Of a stretch of 62,297 nucleotides of DNA, positions 1-8,154 are shown piece after piece. The notes under the pieces are model-generated. The model worked only from the letters and a program-made list of their open reading frames with translations, did not search any database and had not been told where the DNA came from. The DNA is from an uncultured Erysipelotrichaceae bacterium (GTDB lineage Bacteria > Bacillota_I > Bacilli_A > Erysipelotrichales > Erysipelotrichaceae): positions 1-62,297 of the forward strand of contig CALVGN010000039.1 of assembly GCA_944327105.1 (NCBI GenBank). The letters run 5' to 3'. Every line of letters starts with the position of its first letter. Position 1 is the first letter of the stretch. The position numbers and the translations under genes are program-made.

Positions 1-333
1 GTCAGTTTATTAAAAACATTGGGAATGTGAATTTCGGTTAAAATTAAAGAAATTCTTTTTGCTATGCATAAAAATCCATGGATTTCGCGACGTTAAAAGC
101 TAAAACTTATTAACATGCCTTTTTTTGCAAAAAAAAGGACTGTAACTTTGGAGATCTATAATTTAGCTCTTTTCGTTACAGCCCCCTTGCTCTCCATTTC
201 TCTTGTGAACTTGTCAACTATCAAAGATTGTGGGAAGTCCGGTCGGTTTCTTGACGAAACCATTTTTATCCATAAAATTAGAACCGTATCGAACCATTCG
301 ATATTGAACTATATATGTGGAAGGAGGAAAAAT
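1..333. other. Non-coding leader region upstream of the marR gene
   Basis: No convincing gene is seen. An in-frame extension of the MarR gene reaches back to 115 but has no Shine-Dalgarno site and reads like non-coding DNA. The stretch holds a 14-base palindrome around 72-85, an inverted repeat CTGTAAC (140-146) / GTTACAG (175-181), and a promoter-like TTGACG at 251-256 with TAAAAT at 272-277 (15-base spacer, short). A palindrome ATCGAA-CCA-TTCGAT at 288-302 lies between that promoter and the gene and is the likely operator for the regulator. Confidence 0.5.
288..302. promoter_or_regulatory. Candidate MarR operator
   Basis: Perfect 6-base arms ATCGAA and TTCGAT around a 3-base centre, placed just downstream of the putative -10 and 32 bases before the marR ATG. 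MarR proteins bind short palindromes and usually repress their own operon, so autoregulation is inferred from position only. Confidence 0.4.
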
Positions 334-813
334 ATGCCGAAAACCAAACCGAATCTTGGTCATTCCATTCGTGGGATCGGTCATATGATCAATCGGTTGT
401 TTCTGGCCAATGCCAAAGCCCTGGGGTTGGATGAAACGACCACGATGCATGCCTGGATCTTACGTTACCTTAAAGATCATGAAAACCAAGTCGTGTTTCA
501 GAAAACATTGGAACAGGAATTTCGCATGCACAAAAGTTCGATGAGCAGCATCCTGACTCTGATGGAATCCAAAGGATTGATCCGTCGCGAGTCAATGACA
601 GATGACCATCGAAAGAACCAACTTTTTTTGACTGAAAAAGGAAATGAGTTGGAAAGTGCGATCAAAGCAGCGGTCGAAAAAACCGAGAATCAAATCCTGG
701 AAGGGATCAGCAAAGATGAATTGAAAGTTTGTAAAGCAACATTCAACAAGATCATCGAAAATTGCAAGAAAGGAGTTGACCATCATGATCAAAACATTGC
801 TGGCATCGCTTAG
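334..813 (+). CDS. MarR-family transcriptional regulator
   Basis: A 159-residue winged-helix regulator. The start is the ATG at 334, with AAGGAGGA about 5 bases upstream; longer in-frame starts lack a ribosome site. The central part shows the recognition region (KSSMSSILTLMESKGLI) and the wing (RRESMTDDHRKNQLFLTEKG) typical of MarR proteins, with helical dimerisation arms on both ends. It overlaps the start of the downstream ABC exporter gene by 29 bases, so the three genes are almost certainly one operon. In this arrangement the regulator normally senses a small toxic ligand and derepresses the exporter; the ligand cannot be read from the sequence. Confidence 0.85.
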   Translation: MPKTKPNLGHSIRGIGHMINRLFLANAKALGLDETTTMHAWILRYLKDHENQVVFQKTLEQEFRMHKSSMSSILTLMESKGLIRRESMTDDHRKNQLFLTEKGNELESAIKAAVEKTENQILEGISKDELKVCKATFNKIIENCKKGVDHHDQNIAGIA

Positions 814-2521
814 AGAATATAAGAAACCGGCAATCATGACCCCCATATTGGTGGCCATGGAAGTCATGATGGAAACATTGATCCCCACGATCATGGCCAG
901 TATCATCGATAATGGGATCATGACCAAAAACATGGATAATATCCTGCATTATGGTCTGATCCTGTTAGCGATGGCCATGGTCTCTTTATTCTGTGGTTGG
1001 GCCAATGGGGTGACAGCGGCCAAAGCATCCACTGGTTTTGCCAAGAATTTACGTCATGACATGTACTACAAGATCCAGGATTATTCGTTTGCCAATATCG
1101 ATAAATTTTCCACCGGATCGTTAGTCACCCGTATCACCACCGATGTGACCAACGTCCAAATGGCTTTTCAGATGTGCACCCGTATCGCTGTACGTGCACC
1201 ATTGATGTTTATCATGTCCTTGATCATGGCCATCCGCATCTCTCCCACATTGTCATTGATCTTTTTGGTCGCATTCCCCGTGATGATGATCGCGATGGGA
1301 TTGATCATCAAAACGGTATTCCCGTTATTCAAAAAAGTATTTGAAGGATACGACAAGCTGAATACCACCATTCAGGAAAACCTCAATGGGATCCGTGTAG
1401 TCAAATCATTCGTAAGAGAAGATCATGAGATCAATAAATTCCAGGAAGATGTGGATTACATCTTTAAGAACAACTCACTGGCTTCACGGATTATGAACTT
1501 ATCCATGCCATTGATGAGTCTGATCATGTATTCCTGTATCTTGTTTATTTCTTATAAAGGCAGTGAAATGGTCATTTTCGGTGGTTTGACCACCGGACAA
1601 CTGACCGCATTGATCACGTATGTCAACCAGATTTTGATGAGTTTCATGATGGTTTCCATGGTGATCATGATGATCACCATGAGCCAGGCAGATGCCGCTC
1701 GTATCGTGGAGGTGTTGCAGGAGGAAAGTACCATCAAAGCACCCGATGATGCCATTACCTCTGTGAAGGATGGATCCATTGATTTCAATCATGTGTCCTT
1801 CAAATATTCCCCCAATGATGAAGCCAATGCACTAACGGATATCGATATCCATATTAAAAGTGGTGAAACCATCGGTGTCATTGGGGGAACCGGTAGCGGT
1901 AAAACCAGTTTCGTTTCTCTGATCCCGCGTCTTTATGACATCACTGAAGGCGAATTACTGGTCGGTGGCGTGGATGTACGCAAGTATGATCTTTCCGCAT
2001 TGCGCGATAAAGTCGCCATGGTCTTGCAGAAAAACACTTTATTCTCTGGTACCATCAAGGAAAACTTACGTTGGGGCAATGCCAATGCCAGTGATGATCA
2101 GATCGAACACGTTTGTCATATCGCCTGTGCCGATGAATTCATCGACAAGATGCCGGATGGTTATAACACCTACATCGAACAAGGCGGAACCAACGTCTCC
2201 GGTGGGCAGAAACAACGCTTATGCATCGCCAGAGCTTTATTGAAAAATCCACGTGTATTGATCCTGGATGATTCCACATCCGCCGTGGATACTCATACGG
2301 ATGCATTGATCCGAACCAGCTTCGCCACCGAGATCCCGGATGTCACCAAGATCATCATTGCCCAACGGATCTCTTCCGTTGAACATTGTGATCGCATCAT
2401 TGTCCTGGATAAAGGCATGATCAACGGTGTCGGTACCCATGACGCATTACTTCAAACCAACGAGATCTATCGACAAGTCTATGAATCCCAGCAGAAAGGA
2501 GGTATTTCCGATGAGCAATAA
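785..2521 (+). CDS. Heterodimeric ABC exporter half, degenerate-site subunit
   Basis: A 578-residue half transporter: six-helix membrane domain (about 1-310) followed by a nucleotide-binding domain. Start is the ATG at 785, with AGGAG at 771-775. Walker A GGTGSGKT is at residues 367-374 and the signature VSGGQ near 473. The Walker B end reads ILDDS (Asp instead of the catalytic Glu) and the switch His is Gln (IIAQR). Those replacements are the mark of the non-hydrolysing site in asymmetric exporters such as BmrCD or LmrCD. The partner is the next gene, which it overlaps by 11 bases. Substrate unknown; drug or lipid export is likely from the MarR context. Confidence 0.88.
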   Translation: MIKTLLASLREYKKPAIMTPILVAMEVMMETLIPTIMASIIDNGIMTKNMDNILHYGLILLAMAMVSLFCGWANGVTAAKASTGFAKNLRHDMYYKIQDYSFANIDKFSTGSLVTRITTDVTNVQMAFQMCTRIAVRAPLMFIMSLIMAIRISPTLSLIFLVAFPVMMIAMGLIIKTVFPLFKKVFEGYDKLNTTIQENLNGIRVVKSFVREDHEINKFQEDVDYIFKNNSLASRIMNLSMPLMSLIMYSCILFISYKGSEMVIFGGLTTGQLTALITYVNQILMSFMMVSMVIMMITMSQADAARIVEVLQEESTIKAPDDAITSVKDGSIDFNHVSFKYSPNDEANALTDIDIHIKSGETIGVIGGTGSGKTSFVSLIPRLYDITEGELLVGGVDVRKYDLSALRDKVAMVLQKNTLFSGTIKENLRWGNANASDDQIEHVCHIACADEFIDKMPDGYNTYIEQGGTNVSGGQKQRLCIARALLKNPRVLILDDSTSAVDTHTDALIRTSFATEIPDVTKIIIAQRISSVEHCDRIIVLDKGMINGVGTHDALLQTNEIYRQVYESQQKGGISDEQ

Positions 2522-4430
2522 CAATCGTCCAAGCGGCGGACCACGCCGTGGCCCGCAAGGCAAAGCTAGCATGAAAGACATGGATTGGCATAGCTTATGG
2601 CGTGTGATGAAATACCTGCTGCGCTATAAATGGCATTATCTATTGGTGATGATCTGCATCATCGTCACTGCCTTGGTCCAATCCGCCGGCAGCAAGTTTA
2701 CTCAAACATTGATCGATGATTACATTACCCCGTTGATGAGTTTGGATAATCCCAACATGAGTGGATTGATGAGTGCTATTTTACAAATGGCGGCGATCTT
2801 TGCATGTGGTGTGCTGGCTCAATTGCTTTATCAGCAGTTGATGGTCATCATTAGCCAGGGCACATTGCGCAAGATCCGTTTGGACTTGTTTTCCAAAATG
2901 GAAAAACTGCCGATCAAGTTCTTTGATACGCATACGCATGGGGATATCATGAGTTATTACACCAACGATGTTGATACCCTGCAGCAATTGATTTCCCAAT
3001 CGATCCCACAGACGATCCAACAAGCCATCACCGTGGTGGTGGTATTCTTTACGATGTTGACCACCAGCTGGCAGATGACCTTATTTGTAGTGGTCTTCGT
3101 CTTCTTCATCATGGTCATTTCCCGCTCCATCACCTCAAAAAGCGGCAAATATTTCATCGAGCAGCAAAAACAGGTCGCTGCGATGAACGGGTACATCGAG
3201 GAAATGATGGAAGGACAGAAAGTGGTGAAGGTATTTACGTATGAAAACCGTGCCAAACAACGTTTCGATCAACGTAATGAAGCATTGTTCGATGCCTCAC
3301 GTAACGCCAATACATTTTCCAATATCCTGATGCCCATCGTCGGTAATCTGGGAAATTTGGAATATATTTTGGTGGCCATCGTCGGCGGTGCATTGATGAT
3401 CTTTGTACCGCAGGCTGGTTTGACTACCGGTGCGATCGCGGCATTCTTGCAATTGAGCCGTAACTTCACCATGCCGATCCAGCAGATCTCCATGCAGTTG
3501 AATTCCGTGGTCATGGCCATGGCCGGTGCCCGTCGTGTGTTTGAATTGATGGATCAACAACCGGAAGTGGATGAAGGCTATGTGGAATTGGTCAATGCCA
3601 AATGGGTCAATGGTCAATTACAGGAAACCGATGAAGAAACCATGATCTGGGCATGGAAACACCCGCATCATGATGGGCGTTTGACGTATACCCAGGTGCA
3701 AGGGGACATCCGTTTCTATGATGTGGATTTCTCGTATGATCCGGCCAAGCAGATCCTTTATGATATTTCCTTGTATGCCAAACCCGGTCAAAAGGTGGCA
3801 TTGGTCGGCGCCACCGGTGCGGGTAAGACCACCATTACTAATCTGATCAACCGGTTTTATGATATCCAGGATGGCAAGATCCGCTATGATGGGATCAATA
3901 TCCGAAAGATCAAAAAGACAGCGTTGCGTCGATCATTGGGCATCGTGTTGCAGGATGTGAATCTGTTTACCGGTACCATCATGGATAACATCCGCTATGG
4001 CAAGCTGGATGCAAGCGATGCCGAATGCATCGCGGCAGCCAAACTGGCCAATGCGCATGATTTCATCAGTCGGTTACCGCATGGTTATAACACGATCATC
4101 GATGGTAACGGATCCAGTTTGTCCCAGGGACAAAAACAATTGATCTCTATTGCTCGTGCGGCGGTGGCTAATCCACCGGTAATGATCCTGGATGAAGCAA
4201 CGTCCAGTATCGATACCCGTACGGAACGATTGGTGCAAAATGGTATGGATGCATTGATGAATGGTCGAACCACATTCGTCATCGCCCATCGTCTAAGTAC
4301 GGTACAGAACAGTGATGTGATCATGGTCATGGAAAATGGTCATATCATCGAACGTGGCAATCATGATCAATTGATCGCCCAACATGGCAAGTATTACCAG
4401 TTGTATACCGGTGGTCTTGAATTGGAATAA
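2511..4430 (+). CDS. Heterodimeric ABC exporter half, catalytic subunit
   Basis: A 639-residue half transporter. Start is the ATG at 2511 with AAGGAGG about 8 bases upstream; it begins inside the stop region of the preceding gene, implying translational coupling. The N-terminus is a Gly/Arg/Asn-rich cytosolic tail of about 35 residues, then six membrane helices and a nucleotide-binding domain. Walker A GATGAGKT (about 432-439), Walker B ILDEA with catalytic Glu, and switch His (IAHRLS) are all intact, but the signature is LSQGQ rather than LSGGQ. The weakened signature pairs with the Asp-type Walker B of the partner, making one active and one degenerate ATP site. Confidence 0.88.
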   Translation: MSNNNRPSGGPRRGPQGKASMKDMDWHSLWRVMKYLLRYKWHYLLVMICIIVTALVQSAGSKFTQTLIDDYITPLMSLDNPNMSGLMSAILQMAAIFACGVLAQLLYQQLMVIISQGTLRKIRLDLFSKMEKLPIKFFDTHTHGDIMSYYTNDVDTLQQLISQSIPQTIQQAITVVVVFFTMLTTSWQMTLFVVVFVFFIMVISRSITSKSGKYFIEQQKQVAAMNGYIEEMMEGQKVVKVFTYENRAKQRFDQRNEALFDASRNANTFSNILMPIVGNLGNLEYILVAIVGGALMIFVPQAGLTTGAIAAFLQLSRNFTMPIQQISMQLNSVVMAMAGARRVFELMDQQPEVDEGYVELVNAKWVNGQLQETDEETMIWAWKHPHHDGRLTYTQVQGDIRFYDVDFSYDPAKQILYDISLYAKPGQKVALVGATGAGKTTITNLINRFYDIQDGKIRYDGINIRKIKKTALRRSLGIVLQDVNLFTGTIMDNIRYGKLDASDAECIAAAKLANAHDFISRLPHGYNTIIDGNGSSLSQGQKQLISIARAAVANPPVMILDEATSSIDTRTERLVQNGMDALMNGRTTFVIAHRLSTVQNSDVIMVMENGHIIERGNHDQLIAQHGKYYQLYTGGLELE

Positions 4431-4446
4431 TGGTTCAACCCATAGT

Positions 4447-4478
4447 ATGAAAACGGAAGCGAAAGCTTCCGTTTTCAT
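4447..4478. terminator. Bidirectional terminator
   Basis: Perfect 14-base arms around a GAAA tetraloop, with A-run on one side and T-run on the other, so it can serve both the exporter operon and the convergent gene ending at 4485. Confidence 0.85.
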
Positions 4479-4484
4479 GTGATG

Positions 4485-5219
4485 TTACCATTCGATATCT
4501 TGTGGATAAGGGAAATAATAATCCAGATCTGACAGATGTTGCACTTGGCTCGCTTTCGTGTCCTGATTTAGATCATATTGCAGTTTTTTGCTTTCATAAT
4601 GATCATAATTGATCAGTTTGCGAATGACATTCACCAGATAGGAGGGTCTTTTTTTGGGATCCCAATTAAGATAATCCAGATTCAATTGATCGATAAAAGG
4701 CAGAAAAATAAAATAAACCGGACACGTCTTTTCCAGATTGAGCATGGCTTGATCATCGCCTGGCATCGTCTTGAATCGTTTTTCGCCAACCGTTTGATGA
4801 AAGACGGAAAGCACCATGTATTGAAAGTAGCGAACGATGGCGATGCTGCTGTACAGTTTTTTGCGTTCTTGATTGTATGTTTCGATCAGCTCGGGATGAC
4901 GTTGTGGTACTAGCCGCTCGTTGATTCCCCAGAAATTGTTGGTATTCCTTTCGATCAGGTAATTCAGCATCATTACTTCGAACATGGCCTCTGGCCACAA
5001 GATGCGGGTATGTTTCAACTTTGGTGTTGAATCGATTTGTGCATGGCGCAGGTCATAGCACAGTGCCAGAAGACGTTCATTATGCGCATTCTGGGATGGG
5101 GTTTGGATCTCAATGGGTCCGACCAATACCCAAACGGCATCATAAAGCGAACGCAATTCGTCTTCATTGCCTTCAATTGTAATTCCTGTCAGATGGGGTG
5201 TGGATGTAACGGTTAACAT
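4485..5219 (-). CDS. DUF6904-like protein of unknown function
   Basis: A 244-residue soluble protein without signal peptide or membrane helix. Start ATG at 5219 is preceded by GCGAGGAC, and a TATAAT lies about 45 bases upstream on the same strand. The N-terminus (MLTVTSTPHLTGITIEG, then LYDAVWVLVG and LLALCYDLRHA, ILWPE) resembles, from memory, the DUF6904 family of Bacillota; no function is known for it. Convergent with the ABC exporter operon and sharing its terminator. Confidence 0.6.
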   Translation of the reverse strand: MLTVTSTPHLTGITIEGNEDELRSLYDAVWVLVGPIEIQTPSQNAHNERLLALCYDLRHAQIDSTPKLKHTRILWPEAMFEVMMLNYLIERNTNNFWGINERLVPQRHPELIETYNQERKKLYSSIAIVRYFQYMVLSVFHQTVGEKRFKTMPGDDQAMLNLEKTCPVYFIFLPFIDQLNLDYLNWDPKKRPSYLVNVIRKLINYDHYESKKLQYDLNQDTKASQVQHLSDLDYYFPYPQDIEW

Positions 5220-5252
5220 GGGTGTCCTCGCTTTTTATTAGTTATGAAACCA

Positions 5253-5917
5253 TTATATCGATAATAAGTTGGATTCGAACAAAGGGATGCATTGATCGAG
5301 TCGATCATACACTCCACGGCATTGTGCAAGCCATTTTGAAGAAGGTTCTTTCATATCTGGAATGCAGATCACCGGGATCCCTGCATTGCATGCTGCTTTG
5401 ATCCCGTTTTCACTGTCTTCGAAAACAACTGCATCACCTGGTTGGACCATCAATGCATCACAGGCTTTCAAGAATATCTCAGGATGTGGTTTGCTATGGG
5501 TGATGTCTTCCGCAAAAACGGTGGCAGAAAAGAAGTCCAAAATATGATGATCAGTTAAGATCTTTTCGGCTCTTTTTCGAGTGGAGGAGGACGCAACGGC
5601 CATCGGATAACCCTGTGCTTTTAAATGAGTCAATAATGGATATACGCCGACCTTTAAGTCGACACCTCGTTCAAGTAACACTTGCTCAGTGGTTTTGACC
5701 ATCGTCAAACCTTTTCAACACTCCAGGGCAATTGATATGTCTGGATCAGTCGAGTCACATTTTTGATTTCCGTATTTCCAGAATAGTCCTTGGAGTATTG
5801 TGCTTTGGTAAAATCATGTCCAAGTGGCTGAAGCAACTGCTGATAGATCTTCCAGGAGATAATTTCCGTATCCACTAATAATCCATCCATATCAAATATC
5901 ACGGCTTTTGGTTTCAT
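5253..5917 (-). pseudogene. HAD-family phosphatase broken by a frameshift
   Basis: Two reading frames make one HAD hydrolase of the beta-phosphoglucomutase type. The first (5917 to 5705) carries the nucleophile motif FDMDGLLVD; the second (to 5253) carries SSST, the Lys (HSKPHPEIF) and the acidic motif VVFEDSENG. They join cleanly if one A is added to the AAAA run at 5712-5715, giving SVEKGLTMVKTTEQ, a natural cap-domain sequence. The start ATG at 5917 has AAAGGAA before it. A real single-base deletion, a sequencing error in the short run, or slippage could explain it; no classical slippery heptamer is present. Confidence 0.65.
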
Positions 5918-6186
5918 ACGTTGATTTCCTTTTGATAAATCTATTCTAGCGAAATTTATCCAAGTAGTTTGATCAAGGCAGACAATGAAAATGATCTGGC
6001 AGGATTTGACGGGTTATTATTGTACTCAATATTCTATGGTTAAATTTTGTATGGATCGCGATCGTTATTATGGTCTGATTATTTTCGACATATCATAAGA
6101 ATCACGCAATACGCGTCAGTTCACATTACCTGCATAATGCATGGTAAAGTATAAAGGCTAATTAGAAGAAAGAGGGAGTAGTCAAA

Positions 6187-6570
6187 ATGAAAAAATTTAT
6201 GGAAGAGTTCAAGACATTTGCACTAAAAGGCAATGTCGTGGATATGGCCATTGGTGTCATCATCGGTGGTGCATTCACTTCGATCGTCAATTCGTTGGTC
6301 AATGACATCTTCACACCGTTGATTGGTGTGATAACCGGCGGATGGGATTTCAGTAATATGGTGATCACTGTCGGTACAGCCAATGTGATGGTCGGCAGTT
6401 TCATCAATGCTGTGATCAGCTTCTTGATTGTCGCCTTGTGCTTGTTCAGTTTGGTCAAAGCCATGAATAAACTGATCAAGAAGAAGGAAGCTGAACCCGC
6501 TCCGGCCCCGGCACCCAGCGAAGATGTGGTCTTATTGACAGAGATCCGCGATTTGTTGAAAAACAAGTAA
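6187..6570 (+). CDS. mscL: Large-conductance mechanosensitive channel MscL
   Basis: A 127-residue homopentameric membrane channel that opens under membrane tension after osmotic downshock. The conserved N-terminal helix and pore helix are clear ([20 protein letters not shown] with pore glycines, then [13 protein letters not shown]), followed by a short periplasm-side loop, TM2 (about 74-96) and a charged bundle with an Ala/Pro linker before the last C-terminal helix. The start has AGAGGGAG at 6169-6176. Monocistronic, ending at a strong terminator. Confidence 0.95.
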   Translation: MKKFMEEFKTFALKGNVVDMAIGVIIGGAFTSIVNSLVNDIFTPLIGVITGGWDFSNMVITVGTANVMVGSFINAVISFLIVALCLFSLVKAMNKLIKKKEAEPAPAPAPSEDVVLLTEIRDLLKNK

Positions 6571-6571
6571 A

Positions 6572-6620
6572 AATCAAACAAAAGAATCGATCGGCTATAG
6601 ATCGATTCTTTTTGTTTGAT
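6572..6620. terminator. Bidirectional terminator between mscL and the convergent gene
   Basis: Long inverted repeat: arms AAAGAATCGATC and GATCGATTCTTT around a 7-base loop, extended outward by matching ATCAAAC / GTTTGAT. The stop codon of the minus-strand gene (6595) lies inside it. Confidence 0.85.
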
Positions 6621-7224
6621 CAATTGTTATAACGCTGGTGGATTGAATGGTGGCTTGATTAGCTTTGATTTGATCCATGTGCTGCTCGATCCATTTCAAA
6701 GGATGAAAATGAAATGGGTCGTGGTAAAACCATGCGGAAAAAGAATATAAATACCATCCTTTCAGATGATCTTGGCAATGCAGAGTACTCAATGCCTGTC
6801 CAACGGCATGGATATGCCGGTTAAGGAAAGGATCAGCGCATTGTTTGGTCAAACCATGAATATGCAGGATAATCGGACGCATGATGGTCATGGTGATATC
6901 GTGGGTTAACCATTTTTGACCCATGGTCAAACCAAATTGAATTGGTTCAAGATAGGGTGTATGGATAAATACATCATCGATCGTGGATTGCACAAGTATC
7001 AATCCCATTTTCATCGCATGGGGTTTATCCATGGCATCGATCATCTGAAATAATGGTTGAACCAAAGGATCATCTTTACTGATGATAAACGTTGCTTTGC
7101 GTTTGTAACGTTTGATCAATGTATCTTTCAATGGATGGGTATCAAACCAATCAGGGTAAGAAAACATGCCATTATTATCCCATGAATAATGGTTCATATG
7201 TGGAATATTGATTGTGTAGATCAA
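6595..7224 (-). CDS. Putative immunity-protein-like (Imm5-like) hypothetical protein
   Basis: A soluble, His-rich protein of up to 209 residues. The start is uncertain: TTG at 7224 or ATG at 7197 (MNHYSWDNNG); neither has a good Shine-Dalgarno site. The C-terminal part reads HAVGQALSTLHCQDHLKGWY, which resembles a conserved His-containing segment of proteins annotated as putative immunity proteins (Imm5 type). No toxin gene is next to it. The match is from memory and partial, so this is a lead only. Two copies of the TGGTYNRACCA palindrome lie within it and a third near its start. Confidence 0.45.
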   Translation of the reverse strand: MIYTINIPHMNHYSWDNNGMFSYPDWFDTHPLKDTLIKRYKRKATFIISKDDPLVQPLFQMIDAMDKPHAMKMGLILVQSTIDDVFIHTPYLEPIQFGLTMGQKWLTHDITMTIMRPIILHIHGLTKQCADPFLNRHIHAVGQALSTLHCQDHLKGWYLYSFSAWFYHDPFHFHPLKWIEQHMDQIKANQATIQSTSVITIDQTKRIDL

Positions 7225-7236
7225 TGTATTTTGCTA

Positions 7237-7247
7237 TGGTTGAACCA
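7237..7247. repeat. TGGTYNRACCA palindrome copy
   Basis: Intergenic copy TGGTTGAACCA directly before the MerR gene remnant. One of about twenty matches to this 11-base degenerate palindrome in the window; non-coding, so codon choice does not explain it. Confidence 0.5.
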
Positions 7248-7249
7248 CC

Positions 7250-7405
7250 ATGGCAAAGTATCGTATTGGACTGTTATCAACGTTATTGGGGATTCCAGCT
7301 ACAACCATCCGCCATCTGGAACAAGCATAAGTTTTGGTAACCAAACATGATCCCAATGGCTATCACTATTATGATGAAGTCGATATTCACAATATCATGC
7401 ATTAC
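7250..7405 (+). pseudogene. MerR-family regulator remnant (N-terminal DNA-binding part)
   Basis: Reading from the ATG at 7250 gives MAKYRIGLLSTLLGIPATT then IRHLEQA, a TAA at 7328, and on in the same frame VLVTKHDPNGYHYYDEVDI. Together these are a MerR winged helix: helix-turn-helix with the IRHLE motif, then the NGYHYYDEVDI wing. One in-frame nonsense codon interrupts it, and the homology stops near 7405 where the reading frame becomes the antisense of the neighbouring RNA ligase. All effector-binding sequence is missing. No Shine-Dalgarno site is seen. Confidence 0.65.
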
Positions 7406-7923
7406 CAGTCACCGATCTGGCCCACGTGTTCATCAATCAAATATTTGTTGGTTTTGAACAATTCCTCCAGCTGTTCCATGGTCGGATTGGTCAATACCGC
7501 CATTTGTGGAATCACCGTTGCTCCAAGATCCCGTAATTCCTGCTCGTATTCTTCCGGTTTGAGGTAGCGTTGTTGATTATCGTCATACACATCAAAGATA
7601 TAGAATTTACGCCAGGCATCCGCTTGATACCAGTTGATCTGGTTTTTGATCAGCCACTCCCCATATACATAATAATGCGGATGCCTGGCAAGATATGCTT
7701 TGACGCCATCTTCGTGTTGTGCGTGGGCGGCAAAGCCGGCGTTGTCATCGATCAATGTCAATACTCGTTTCCGTGATCCGGCGGCTAAATTGCCTTGGTC
7801 ATCTAGATAAAGGACACTGTTGGTGCCATCGATTTTTGGACTGATGTAGACGGTACCATTGAGGATGCCGTCGACTTCATCACGACCAAGACGTTCGATG
7901 TGGGTGTATTTTCGGTATTGCAT
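7402..7923 (-). CDS. RNA ligase-family protein, C-terminally truncated
   Basis: A 173-residue product beginning at an ATG with AAAGGAG upstream. It carries the nucleotidyltransferase motif I as KIDGTNS (adenylated Lys in K-x-D-G), then AAGSRKR and the YVYGEWL block characteristic of T4 Rnl2-type RNA ligases (PF09414-like). It stops right after DEHVGQIGDW. The normal family continues there with the EGIVIK motif and a final Lys motif, both needed for catalysis. The break coincides with the end of the MerR remnant on the other strand, so the gene has probably lost its end by a deletion. Activity as a ligase is doubtful. Confidence 0.6.
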   Translation of the reverse strand: MQYRKYTHIERLGRDEVDGILNGTVYISPKIDGTNSVLYLDDQGNLAAGSRKRVLTLIDDNAGFAAHAQHEDGVKAYLARHPHYYVYGEWLIKNQINWYQADAWRKFYIFDVYDDNQQRYLKPEEYEQELRDLGATVIPQMAVLTNPTMEQLEELFKTNKYLIDEHVGQIGDW

Positions 7924-7963
7924 GGTTGAACCACTCCTTTTCTATGAATGGCATCATCGTAAA

Positions 7964-7974
7964 TGGTCAAACCA
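7964..7974. repeat. TGGTYNRACCA palindrome copy
   Basis: Intergenic TGGTCAAACCA in the 230-base gap before capE. The gap otherwise shows no gene. Confidence 0.5.
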
Positions 7975-8070
7975 TGAAAATAATTTGAAACAAATTGCAA
8001 ATGATGGGTGGGATGGTGAATTTTCATAAATCTTGGGTGGGTAACCTCTGTTCAATACTTGACAATCCAT

Positions 8071-8087
8071 CCATGGTTCGACCATGG
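8071..8087. repeat. Extended TGGTYNRACCA palindrome before capE
   Basis: CCATGGT-TCG-ACCATGG, seven-base perfect arms, 12 bases downstream from a TTGACA (8059-8064). A -10 box at normal spacing from that TTGACA would fall inside the palindrome and is not visible, so an operator role for the capsule genes is possible. A separate GATAAT is at 8120-8125. Confidence 0.45.
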
Positions 8088-8154
8088 AATCCCCGCTATG
8101 AAAATCCATGTTTTTAAGGGATAATAGAAAAGCGAAAAGAGGTTATTAGACGCA

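Noticed and set aside
115-333. N-terminal extension of the MarR gene
   Set aside because: No ribosome site; the family length and AAGGAGGA before 334 support the shorter protein.
5253-5917. Programmed ribosomal frameshift in the HAD gene
   Set aside because: No slippery heptamer or downstream pseudoknot is evident; a simple deletion or read error explains it better.
7334-7567. Separate plus-strand gene at the MerR remnant
   Set aside because: Its first part is the MerR wing in frame with 7250; the rest is the antisense of the RNA ligase.
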